Assembly (NCBI RefSeq): GCF_005280195.1 | Contig: NZ_SZPR01000025.1 | Coordinates: 62,001 to 126,000, forward strand | DNA: 64,000 nt | Source of the DNA: Streptomyces galbus | GTDB lineage: Bacteria > Actinomycetota > Actinomycetes > Streptomycetales > Streptomycetaceae | Reading direction: 5' to 3' | In this document: positions 1 through 9,073 of the stretch, one piece after another | Position numbering within the stretch: the first letter of the stretch is position 1 | Layout: every line of letters begins with the position of its first letter | Made by a program: the position numbers and the translations under genes | Notes under the pieces: generated by a model | Databases searched by the model: none | What the model saw: only the letters and a program-made list of their open reading frames with translations | Told to the model about the DNA's origin: nothing

Positions 1-1437
<1,437 letters not shown>

Positions 1438-1643
1438 CCATACGGAGCGGTGCCGCCCCGTCCCTCCTGCCATAGTGAGTTTGATAAGACAGTTCTTCTG
1501 ACGGTACCCCAGCATCGTGGGCCGAAGCCGCACCGGAGAGCCGGGAGCCCGTCCGCATGGTCCAACGGTGCGGGAGCCGCTGGGGTTCCCGATCGCCGTG
1601 CCGGACCGGCCCGTCCGGCCCAGTGGCCGGACGGGAAGGGTGC

Positions 1644-2204
1644 TCAGCCGCCGTAGACGTGGGGCGCGAGCGTCCCCACGAACGGCAGGTTGCGGTACTT
1701 CTCCGCGTAGTCGAGCCCGTACCCGACGACGAACTCGTTCGGGATGTCGAAGCCGACCCACTCCACGTCGATGGCGACCTTCGCGGCGTCCGGCTTGCGC
1801 AGCAGGGTGCAGATCTTCAGCGACTCCGGCTCGCGGGAGCCGAGGTTGTTGATCAGCCAGGACAGCGTCAGGCCGGAGTCGATGATGTCCTCGACGATCA
1901 GGACGTGCCGGCCCTTGATGTCGGTGTCGAGGTCCTTCAGGATCCGCACGACGCCGGACGACTGGGTGCCCGCGCCGTACGAGGACACCGCCATCCAGTC
2001 CATGGTGACCGGGGTGGACAGCGCCCGGGCGAGGTCGGCCATGACCATCACCGCGCCCTTGAGGACTCCGACGATGAGCAGGTCCTTGCCCGCGTACTCC
2101 GCGTCGATCTTCGCGGCCAGCTCGGCCAGTTTCGCGTCGATCTCTTCTTTGGTGATGAGCACCTGCTGGAGGTCGGCACCCATGTCTTTCGCGTCCACCC
2201 GCAT
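1644..2204 (-). CDS. hpt: hypoxanthine phosphoribosyltransferase
   Basis: Purine salvage enzyme that transfers the phosphoribosyl group of PRPP to hypoxanthine or guanine, giving IMP or GMP. The 186-residue product starts MRVDAKDMGADLQQVL and has the usual family length. The PRPP-binding loop VLIVEDIIDSGLTL lies at about residues 103-116, and the C-terminal part (VVGYGLDYAEKYRNLPFVG) is typical of bacterial Hpt. An in-frame ATG at 2183 (MGADLQQ) is an alternative start. I kept 2204 because close relatives have the MRVDAKDMG prefix. It lies 50 bases downstream of tilS and upstream of ftsH on the same strand, a conserved tilS-hpt-ftsH block in many bacteria, so co-transcription is likely. Confidence 0.96.
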   Translation of the reverse strand: MRVDAKDMGADLQQVLITKEEIDAKLAELAAKIDAEYAGKDLLIVGVLKGAVMVMADLARALSTPVTMDWMAVSSYGAGTQSSGVVRILKDLDTDIKGRHVLIVEDIIDSGLTLSWLINNLGSREPESLKICTLLRKPDAAKVAIDVEWVGFDIPNEFVVGYGLDYAEKYRNLPFVGTLAPHVYGG

Positions 2205-2254
2205 CACTTTCGGTCGTCCCACCGGCTGTCGCGCTCCGCCGCAGGGGGTCGGAT

Positions 2255-3337
2255 TCAGCCTTGCCGAATCACCAGTCTGCCACCCTGGCGCTGGGCGACG
2301 ACTTTGCCGGGGAGGTTGATGACCCCCTGGCCGCGCCAGCCGGTGATCAGCCGGTCGACTTCCTCGATGTGGCGGGCGAACAGCGAACCGGCCGGGGCGC
2401 CGGCCTCGATCGCGGCGCGGCGCAGGATCCGGCGGCGCACGGCGGGCGGCAGGGCGTAGAGCTTGGCGCACTCCAGCAGGCCCGTGGCGTCCCGTACGGC
2501 GTCCTCGGCCTGGCGGGCCCAGGCGTCCAGGGCGTCGGCGTCGTCGCGGGAGAGCTGGGCCGTCCGGGCGAGGGCCTCCACGACGCCCTTGCCGAGCGCC
2601 TTCTCCAGGGCGGGCAGTCCTTCGTGCCGCAGCCGGGAGCGCGTGTACGCGGGGTCGGCGTTGTGCGGGTCGTCCCAGACGGGCAGCGACTGGGCCATGC
2701 AGGCCTTACGGGCGGTCTGCCGGTCGAGGTGGAGGAAGGGGCGCCGGTAACGGCCGTCGGCCCCCGAGACCGCGGCCATGCCCGAAAGGGAGCGGATGCC
2801 GGAGCCGCGGGCGAGACCGAGCAGGACGGTCTCGGCCTGGTCGTCCCGGGTGTGGCCGAGCAGGACCGCGGCGGCGCCGTGGCGCTCGGCGGCGGCGTCG
2901 AGGGCGGCGTAGCGGGCGTCGCGCGCGGCGGCCTCGGGGCCGCCCTCGCGGCCGACGGTGACGGCGGTGGACTCGACGGGGTCCAGGCCGAGTTCGCGCA
3001 GGCGCTGGACGACCTCGGCGGCGCGCTGGTCGGAGCCGGTCTGCAGGCCGTGGTCGACGGTCACGCCGCCCGCGCGGACGCCGAGCCGGGGGGCCTCGAA
3101 GGCGAGGGCGGAGGCGAGCGCCATGGAGTCGGCGCCGCCGGAGCAGGCCACGAGCACGAGCGGCGACGGCGCTCGCTCGTGCGGGGGGCGCGCGGCGGCC
3201 CGGGGGAACGGCGCCGTGGATCCGGCGGCCGCCGGGGTCGGCACCGGGGGCTGCGGGGAGGTCTGTTCGATCAGGATGTCGTGGAGGACGCGGCGGACCG
3301 CCAGGCGTATCGCCGCGACCGCAGGATGGGGACCCAT
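2255..3337 (-). CDS. tilS: tRNA(Ile)-lysidine synthase TilS
   Basis: Attaches lysine to C34 of tRNA-Ile(CAU) so that it reads AUA and is charged with isoleucine; an essential cytosolic enzyme. The 360-residue protein has the N-type ATP pyrophosphatase P-loop SGGADS near residues 65-70 inside LVACSGGADSMALASAL. It also has the HTRDDQAETVLLGLARGSG signature of the family, and a C-terminal segment (GWRGQGVINLPGKVVAQRQ) after the catalytic domain. An N-terminal extension of about 50 residues, rich in Pro and Ala, precedes the ATPase fold. The start ATG is preceded by GAAGGGAACCGGAC, an acceptable ribosome-binding site. It is the first gene of the tilS-hpt-ftsH block. Confidence 0.95.
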   Translation of the reverse strand: MGPHPAVAAIRLAVRRVLHDILIEQTSPQPPVPTPAAAGSTAPFPRAAARPPHERAPSPLVLVACSGGADSMALASALAFEAPRLGVRAGGVTVDHGLQTGSDQRAAEVVQRLRELGLDPVESTAVTVGREGGPEAAARDARYAALDAAAERHGAAAVLLGHTRDDQAETVLLGLARGSGIRSLSGMAAVSGADGRYRRPFLHLDRQTARKACMAQSLPVWDDPHNADPAYTRSRLRHEGLPALEKALGKGVVEALARTAQLSRDDADALDAWARQAEDAVRDATGLLECAKLYALPPAVRRRILRRAAIEAGAPAGSLFARHIEEVDRLITGWRGQGVINLPGKVVAQRQGGRLVIRQG

Positions 3338-3562
3338 GTCCGGTTCCCTTCATGAAGTTTTCGGGGGGTGAGCCCGAAGTCCGGTCACGCAGAGTGTGTA
3401 GATGGTGACAGAACCGGGGCGCTCCCCGAGCATCGCACGCCTGCGGGAGCCTCACGGTCCCTCGGACGGGTGATTGGAGCGGCGTTCGTCTGCCGTCGGC
3501 CGATTCCTTTCACGCCGGGCTGCCGATCCGTTGCGCGCCGGGCCGGCGGGGCCAGGGCCCCG

Positions 3563-4675
3563 CTAGCGGTGCACGCGCGCGATCCAGTCCGCCGGCTGGG
3601 AGATCTCCGCCTTGGTGGGCAGGGTGTTCGGGCTGGTCCAGACGCGGTTGAAGCCGTCCATGCCGACCTCGTCGACGACCGCCCGCACGAAGCGCTCGCC
3701 GTCGCGGTACTGGCGCAGCTTGGCGTCCAGGCCGAGCAGCTTGCGCAGGGCGGTGTCCAGGCGGGAGGCGCCCTTGGCGCGGCGCTGCTGGAACTTCTCG
3801 CGGATCTCGGCGACGCTCGGCACGACGGCGGGTCCGACGCCGTCCATCACGAAGTCGGCGTGGCCCTCCAGGAGGGACATCACCGCGGTGAGGCGGCCGA
3901 GGATCTCGCGCTGCGCCGGGGACTGCACGAGTTCGACGAGGGACCGGCCGCCGTCGTCCTCCTCCGCCTCGGGGCGGCCGCCGGCCAGCGACTGGGCCGC
4001 CTCGCGGATCCGCTCCAGGAAGGTCATGGGGTCGACGTCGGTCTCCGCCAAGAACGACTGGATTTCGCCCTCCAGGTGGTCGCGCAACCAGGGCACGGCG
4101 GAGAACTGGGTGCGGTGCGTCTCCTCGTGCAGGCACACCCACAGGCGGAAGTCGTGGACGTCGACGTCGAGTTCGCGCTCCACGTGGACGATGTTGGGGG
4201 CGACCAGGAGCAGCCGGCCGCCGCCGCTCCCGCCGGCCGGGAGGTCGCGGGTGGCCGGGGCGAAGGTCTCGTACTGGCCGAGGACGCGGGAGGACAGGAA
4301 CGACAGGAGCATGCCCAGTTCGACGCCGGTGACCTTGCCGCCGACGGCGCCGAGGACCGCGCCGCCGGCGCTGTTGCCGCGACGTTCCTGCATCTTCTCC
4401 AGCAGGGGCCTGAGGATCTCCCGGAAGCCGGCGACGTTCGCCCGGACCCAGCCGGGGCGGTCGACGACCAGGACCGGGGTGTCGTGGGTCTCCTCGGTGC
4501 CCATCCGGGTGAAGCCCCGGACGTGCTCCTCCGAGGCCTTGGCGTGACGGCGCAGCTCGGCGACGACGGCTCTGGCCTCGTCGCGGCTCACCTCGGGGCC
4601 CGGCCGCACGAGCCGGGTCGCGGTCGCGACCGCGAGATTCCAGTCGACCATCTCGGCACCACCGATGCTCGTCAT
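3563..4675 (-). CDS. zinc-dependent metalloprotease-like protein (zincin_2 / DUF2342 family)
   Basis: A 370-residue soluble protein beginning MTSIGGAEMVDWNLAVATATRLVRPGP. At about residue 182 it has HEETHRTQF, an HExxH-like zinc-binding helix (here H-E-E-T-H) in the context CLHEETHRTQFSAVPWL. Further acidic and histidine residues follow in EGHADFVMDGVG near residue 275. This is the actinobacterial family once annotated as coenzyme F420 biosynthesis-associated and now as zinc-dependent metalloprotease; the substrate is unknown to me. There is no signal peptide. It sits between dacB and tilS on the same strand, as in other Streptomyces. Family assignment is firm; peptidase activity is inferred from the motif only. 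Confidence 0.85.
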   Translation of the reverse strand: MTSIGGAEMVDWNLAVATATRLVRPGPEVSRDEARAVVAELRRHAKASEEHVRGFTRMGTEETHDTPVLVVDRPGWVRANVAGFREILRPLLEKMQERRGNSAGGAVLGAVGGKVTGVELGMLLSFLSSRVLGQYETFAPATRDLPAGGSGGGRLLLVAPNIVHVERELDVDVHDFRLWVCLHEETHRTQFSAVPWLRDHLEGEIQSFLAETDVDPMTFLERIREAAQSLAGGRPEAEEDDGGRSLVELVQSPAQREILGRLTAVMSLLEGHADFVMDGVGPAVVPSVAEIREKFQQRRAKGASRLDTALRKLLGLDAKLRQYRDGERFVRAVVDEVGMDGFNRVWTSPNTLPTKAEISQPADWIARVHR

Positions 4676-4730
4676 GCGTCAACCGTACGTGAGCCCTCCC
4701 CCTTGGGGCAGAGCACGGAGCCCCCGGGGC

Positions 4731-4788
4731 AACTGCTCAACGGCCGTCGCTGCTCCCACCGAAGGGGCTCGGGCCACTGCTCAACGGC
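4731..4788. repeat. 13-bp direct repeat in dacB/metalloprotease gap
   Basis: The sequence ACTGCTCAACGGC occurs at 4732-4744 and again at 4776-4788, each followed by a similar GC-rich stretch ending in TCCCAC. The gap between the two minus-strand genes (4676-4888) is otherwise non-coding. Function unknown. Confidence 0.6.
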
Positions 4789-4803
4789 GTCCACCGGTCC
4801 CAC

Positions 4804-4846
4804 TCAGGGGCGCGGGGAACCGCGCGACCAGCCCCCACCGGCCCGC
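4804..4846. repeat. dispersed Streptomyces intergenic hairpin repeat
   Basis: The sequence AGGGGCGCGGGGAACCGCGC followed by GACCAGCCCCCACCGG can fold: GGGGC pairs with GCCCC around an inner GCGCGG/CCGCGC pair. Near-identical sequences (GGGGCGCGGGGAACTGCGCG...AGCCCCCAC) recur between genes in many Streptomyces genomes, as I recall. It lies just downstream of the metalloprotease gene and could act as a transcript end or stabiliser; the role is unproven. Confidence 0.55.
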
Positions 4847-4888
4847 ACCTCGACGACCGCCGCGCCCCACCCCCACGGACCGCCCCGC

Positions 4889-6658
4889 TCAGCCGCAGCC
4901 GCAAGCCGCCAGCGCCGTCGCCGCCCGGTCCAGCGCCGCCTGCACGGGTGGCGCCTCCCCCGGGCTGTCCGGGTCGGCCGTGAGGAAGGCGAAGGCCAGC
5001 AGGCGCCCGTCCTGGTCCACGACCGTGCCGGAGAGGGTGTTGACGCCGGTCAGCGTGCCGGTCTTGGCGCGGACCACGCCCGCGGCGCCGTCGGCCGGGC
5101 CGTTCGCGTAGCGCGCGGACAGCGTGCCGGTGAAGCCGGCGACCGGCAGGCCGGTGAGGGCGGGGCGCAGACCGGGCCGGGCGGGGTCGGCCGCTTTGGT
5201 GAGGAGGGCGGTGAGCAGGCGGGCGGTCAGCTTGTCGGTGCGGTCGAGCCCGCTGCCGTCGTGGAAGATCGCCCCCGCCCGCGGCAGCCCGAGCTTCTCG
5301 AGCTGGGCCCCGATCGCCGTGCCGGCGCCCGCGAACTCCGCGCGCACGCCGCTCGCGAGGGCGGTCTGGCGGGCCAGGGCCTCGGCGATGTCGTTGTCGC
5401 TGTTGGTCATCATCCGCTCGACCAGGGCGGACAGCGGCGGGGAGGACACCGTCGCGAGGGTCTGCGCGCGGGTCGACGCCTTGGAGGGGCCGGGCGGCGA
5501 GGTGGTGATGCCGGCCGCGTCGAGGAACGCGGCGAACTCGTTCGTCGCCTGCGCCGCCGGGTCGGGGAAGCGCCGCACGGGGCCGCTGGTGGAGTCGTCG
5601 GTGCGGGCCTCGTCCGCCATCAGGGCGGTGACGCGGGCGAGGTTGCCGTTCTCCCCGATGGGGTGACGGCCGGACCCGGCGAACAGGGTGGTGTCGTACG
5701 ACAGCGTGACGCGCTTGATGCCGCGCTTCTTCAGCGCCGCCGCGGTCGAGTCCGCCAGGGTGCGCAGGCTGGCCCAGCCGTCGGCGCGGGGGCGTGCGGT
5801 GAGGGTGGGGTCGCCGCCGCCGACGAGGACGAGTTCGCCGGTGTCGGGTTCGAGGGCGGTGCGGGTGGTGAGGCGGTGGTCGGGGCCCAACGCGGACAGC
5901 GCGGCGACGGCGGTGGCGATCTTCGTGGTGGAGGCGGGCGTCAGGGGCTGGTCGGCGCCGGAGCCGTACAGCAGCCGTCCGGTGGCCACGTCGACGACGG
6001 CGGCGGTGTGCTGGGGGCCGAGGGCCGGGTCGGCGAGGAGCGGGCCGAGGACCGCGGCGAGGGCGGCCGGGTCCGGGGCGGACCGCGGCGCGGACTTCAC
6101 GGTGTTGCCGGTGGCGCCGCCGAGGCCGGTGAGGACGGCGGCGGCGCTGGGCGCGGGGCGCGGTACGGCGTCCGCGGGGTGGGCGGGGCCGTGCGCGGCT
6201 CCGTGATCTGCGCCACCCGTGCGGCCGAGGGCGACGGCGTGGTCCCGCTCGGCCGTACGCTGACCGGTGGAGTCCCAGGGGCCGGCGGCGGTGACCACAC
6301 CGGCGGCCAGGGCCAGCCCGACGGTCGTCGCACCCGCGGTGTAGCGCCAGTTCGGGCCGGGCTTCGGGCGTGTGCCGCGCAGGTGCCCAACCCGCGCCTT
6401 CGTGGCCTGCACCAGCCGCGCGACCCGCGGCTGAACGGCCCGCGCGACCCGCGCGACCCGGGCCACCCGGGGGCCCGCGGCCTGTGCGTCCCGTGGCGCT
6501 GCCGACGGCTCGACCCGTGCGGAGGCGGTCCGCCGCAGCCGTGCGAGCGGCGGTGCCACCGTCGCTGCGACCCGGGCCAGACGGGGGCGTAGGGCGGCGG
6601 CGACCCGTGCCGCGTGCGGTCCCGCGGCCCGCCAAGGCCTCAGTTCTGGCACGACCAC
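4889..6658 (-). CDS. dacB: D-alanyl-D-alanine carboxypeptidase / endopeptidase (PBP4, peptidase S13)
   Basis: Low-molecular-weight penicillin-binding protein that trims and cleaves peptidoglycan stem peptides outside the membrane. Catalytic motifs are S-T-T-K (Ser243, Lys246), S-D-N near Ser420 and K-T-G near Lys531, the S13 arrangement. The protein is 589 residues. It starts with about 105 Arg/Ala-rich, probably cytosolic residues including repeated RVARVAR units, then a single membrane anchor (YTAGATTVGLALAAGVV). The C-terminus ends ACGCG. The start is uncertain: the long N-terminal extension is unusual for PBP4 and a later start is possible. It is divergent from ppa, 79 bases away, so the two promoters share this gap. 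Confidence 0.93.
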   Translation of the reverse strand: MVVPELRPWRAAGPHAARVAAALRPRLARVAATVAPPLARLRRTASARVEPSAAPRDAQAAGPRVARVARVARAVQPRVARLVQATKARVGHLRGTRPKPGPNWRYTAGATTVGLALAAGVVTAAGPWDSTGQRTAERDHAVALGRTGGADHGAAHGPAHPADAVPRPAPSAAAVLTGLGGATGNTVKSAPRSAPDPAALAAVLGPLLADPALGPQHTAAVVDVATGRLLYGSGADQPLTPASTTKIATAVAALSALGPDHRLTTRTALEPDTGELVLVGGGDPTLTARPRADGWASLRTLADSTAAALKKRGIKRVTLSYDTTLFAGSGRHPIGENGNLARVTALMADEARTDDSTSGPVRRFPDPAAQATNEFAAFLDAAGITTSPPGPSKASTRAQTLATVSSPPLSALVERMMTNSDNDIAEALARQTALASGVRAEFAGAGTAIGAQLEKLGLPRAGAIFHDGSGLDRTDKLTARLLTALLTKAADPARPGLRPALTGLPVAGFTGTLSARYANGPADGAAGVVRAKTGTLTGVNTLSGTVVDQDGRLLAFAFLTADPDSPGEAPPVQAALDRAATALAACGCG

Positions 6659-6737
6659 CAGCCCCTTTCGCGATCACACACCTGCGTGAGGGACACTTAA
6701 TCACCCGAAGTATGTGTTGATCATGGAGGAGCCACCG

Positions 6738-7229
6738 GTGGAGTTCGACGTCACGATCGAGATTCCGAAGGGTTCGCGGAACAAGTACGAGGTGGACCAC
6801 GAGACCGGTCGGATCCGCCTGGACCGTCGACTCTTCACCTCGACCGCCTACCCGACCGACTACGGCTTCGTCGAGAACACCCTCGGCGAGGACGGTGACC
6901 CGCTGGACGCGCTGGTCATCCTGGACGAGCCCACCTTCCCGGGCTGCCTGATCCGCTGCCGCGCGATCGGCATGTTCCGGATGACCGACGAGGCCGGCGG
7001 CGACGACAAGCTGCTGTGCGTCCCGTCGACGGACCCGCGCGTGGAGCACCTGCGCGACATCCACCACGTGTCGGAGTTCGACCGGCTGGAGATCCAGCAC
7101 TTCTTCGAGGTCTACAAGGACCTCGAGCCCGGCAAGTCCGTCGAGGGCGCCAACTGGGTCGGCCGCACGGACGCCGAGACGGAGATCGAGCGGTCGTACA
7201 AGCGCTTCAAGGAGCAGGGCGGCCACTGA
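6738..7229 (+). CDS. ppa: soluble inorganic pyrophosphatase (family I)
   Basis: Hydrolyses pyrophosphate to orthophosphate in the cytosol, pulling biosynthetic reactions forward. The 163-residue product has the family I signature DYGFVENTLGEDGDPLDALV with its metal-binding aspartates, IPKGSRNKYEVDHETGRIRLDR at the N-terminus and KDLEPGKSVEGANWVGR near the C-terminus. I start at the GTG at 6738 (VEFDVTIEIPKG): GGAGGAG at 6725-6731 is well placed, and relatives begin MEFDVTIEIPKG. An upstream in-frame GTG at 6714 has no ribosome-binding site. A strong hairpin terminator follows 37 bases after the stop. The window also encodes the membrane pyrophosphatase HppA. Confidence 0.98.
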   Translation: MEFDVTIEIPKGSRNKYEVDHETGRIRLDRRLFTSTAYPTDYGFVENTLGEDGDPLDALVILDEPTFPGCLIRCRAIGMFRMTDEAGGDDKLLCVPSTDPRVEHLRDIHHVSEFDRLEIQHFFEVYKDLEPGKSVEGANWVGRTDAETEIERSYKRFKEQGGH

Positions 7230-7266
7230 GCCCGGTGCCCTGGGCTCTGACCTCTGAGCCTGTACC

Positions 7267-7302
7267 CGAAGGGGCCGCACGCGTGCGCGTGCGGCCCCTT
7301 CG
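7267..7302 (+). terminator. strong hairpin terminator after ppa
   Basis: Perfect 15-bp stem: CGAAGGGGCCGCACG (7267-7281) pairs with CGTGCGGCCCCTTCG (7288-7302) around the loop CGTGCG. There is no long U run, as is common for Streptomyces terminators. It isolates ppa from the downstream exporter gene. Confidence 0.85.
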
Positions 7303-7369
7303 TGTGTCGGATGGATCTCCGTGCGCATACTGAGGGATACGGAATGTGTCGTTCAGGGAGCGTTGCTCA

Positions 7370-9040
7370 GTGACGGAGGCGGAGGACCGCAAGCCGCAGT
7401 CGGACGAGGCGAGGAGTGTCTACGACGGCGAGTCGACGTCGGAGATCACGTCCGAGTTCGCCCTCCCGAAGGGGCTGGCCGTCCAGAGAACCGGCGGTGA
7501 GGCGGAGACCACGTCGGAGTTCGCCCTCCCGCGGGGGCTGGACGCGCCGCAGGCGACCACCGCCGAGCCGGAGGGGTCGGCGTTCAGCCTGCCGAGCACG
7601 TACGACGCGCGCAGCGCCCCGGCCGCGTTCACGCCGCCCGCCGGGGTGCCGGCGGTGAGCCTCGCCAAGGACGTGCCCTGGCAGGACCGGATGCGGGCGA
7701 TGCTGCGCATGCCGGTGACCGAGCGGCCCGCGCCGGAGCACCGGCCGAAGGCGGAGGACGAGGGGCCGGCCGTGCCGCGCGTGCTGGACCTGACCCTGCG
7801 CATCGGCGAGCTGCTGCTCGCCGGCGGGGAAGGCGCGGAGGACGTCGAGGCGGCGATGTTCGCGGTGTGCCGCAGCTACGGCCTGGACCGCTGCGAGCCG
7901 ACCGTCACCTTCACGCTGCTGTCCATCTCCTACCAGCCGTCGCTGGTGGAGGACCCGGTGACGGCCTCGCGCACGGTGCGCCGCCGGGGCAGCGACTACA
8001 CGCGCCTGGCGGCCGTGTTCCGGCTCGTGGACGACCTGAGCGACCCGGAGACCCACCTGTCGCTGGAGGACGCCTACCGGCGCCTCGCGGAGATCCGCCG
8101 CAACCGGCACCCGTACCCCACCTGGGTGCTCACCTCGGCCAGCGGGCTGCTGGCGGGCGCGGCCTCGGTGCTGGTCGGTGGCGGGGTGCTGGTGTTCCTG
8201 GCGGCGGCGGTCGGCGCGATGCTCGGCGACCGGCTGGCCTGGCTGTGCGCGGGGCGCGGGCTGCCGGAGTTCTACCAGTTCCTGGTGGCCGCGATGCCGC
8301 CCGCGGCGATCGGGGTGGCGCTGACGCTCGCGCACGTCGACGTGGCCGCGTCCGGGGTGATCACCGGCGGGCTGTTCGCACTGCTGCCGGGGCGGGCGCT
8401 GGTGGCCGGCGTGCAGGACGGGCTGACCGGCTTCTACATCACCGCGGCCGCGCGCCTGCTGGAGGTCATGTACTTCTTCGTCGGCATCGTCGTCGGGGTG
8501 CTGGTGGTGCTCTACGTGGGCGTGAACCTGGGCGCCCACCTCAACCCCGACGCGGCGCTGGTCGGCGCGGAGCGGCCGGTGGTGCAGACCGTCGCGTCCA
8601 TGCTGCTGTCGCTCACCTTCGCGGTGCTGCTCCAGCAGGAGCGGTCCACCGTGCTGTCGGTGACCTGCAACGGCGGTGTCGCCTGGGTCGTCTACGGCGC
8701 GATGCACTACACGGGCGGGATCTCCCCGGTGGCCTCCACGGCGGCCGCCGCGGGCCTGGTGGGCCTGTTCGGGCAGTTGCTCTCGCGCTACCGGTTCGCC
8801 TCGGCCCTGCCGTACACGACGGCGGCGATCGGGCCGCTGCTGCCGGGCTCCGCCACGTACTTCGGGCTGCTGGCCATCGCGCAGAACGAGGTGGACCGGG
8901 GTCTGGTGTCGCTGACCAAGGCGGCGGCGCTGGCCATGGCCATCGCGATCGGCGTCAACCTCGGGTCGGAGGTCTCCCGGCTGTTCCTGCGCGTCTCGGT
9001 GGAGAAGCGCAGGGCGGCGAAGCGGACCCGCGGCTTCTGA
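7370..9040 (+). CDS. threonine/serine exporter family protein (ThrE-type)
   Basis: A 556-residue integral membrane protein of the ThrE family, which exports threonine and serine in Corynebacterium. About 125 N-terminal residues are hydrophilic and probably disordered. They carry a duplicated unit, TSEFALPKGL and TSEFALPRGL, followed by a related SAFSLPSTYD. The conserved cytosolic ThrE domain follows (LDLTLRIGELLLAGGEGAEDVEAAM...), then two sets of about five membrane helices ending in a basic tail (EKRRAAKRTRGF). I chose the GTG at 7370 because GGGAG at 7356-7360 is a suitable ribosome-binding site; a GTG at 7346 would add eight residues. It is convergent with the DedA gene and they share a bidirectional hairpin. 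Substrate inferred from family only. Confidence 0.88.
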   Translation: MTEAEDRKPQSDEARSVYDGESTSEITSEFALPKGLAVQRTGGEAETTSEFALPRGLDAPQATTAEPEGSAFSLPSTYDARSAPAAFTPPAGVPAVSLAKDVPWQDRMRAMLRMPVTERPAPEHRPKAEDEGPAVPRVLDLTLRIGELLLAGGEGAEDVEAAMFAVCRSYGLDRCEPTVTFTLLSISYQPSLVEDPVTASRTVRRRGSDYTRLAAVFRLVDDLSDPETHLSLEDAYRRLAEIRRNRHPYPTWVLTSASGLLAGAASVLVGGGVLVFLAAAVGAMLGDRLAWLCAGRGLPEFYQFLVAAMPPAAIGVALTLAHVDVAASGVITGGLFALLPGRALVAGVQDGLTGFYITAAARLLEVMYFFVGIVVGVLVVLYVGVNLGAHLNPDAALVGAERPVVQTVASMLLSLTFAVLLQQERSTVLSVTCNGGVAWVVYGAMHYTGGISPVASTAAAAGLVGLFGQLLSRYRFASALPYTTAAIGPLLPGSATYFGLLAIAQNEVDRGLVSLTKAAALAMAIAIGVNLGSEVSRLFLRVSVEKRRAAKRTRGF

Positions 9041-9041
9041 G

Positions 9042-9068
9042 CCGGGCGGCCGACGCGCGGCCGCCCGG
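9042..9068. terminator. bidirectional hairpin between convergent genes
   Basis: CCGGGCGGCCG (9042-9052) pairs perfectly with CGGCCGCCCGG (9058-9068) around the loop ACGCG. It sits exactly between the stop codons of the convergent ThrE-like and DedA genes and probably terminates both. Confidence 0.8.
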
Positions 9069-9073
9069 GTCGG

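Noticed and set aside
3368..6592. 1074-codon plus-strand frame opposite the metalloprotease and dacB genes
   Set aside because: Shadow frame; both minus-strand genes have recognisable motifs and this frame has none.
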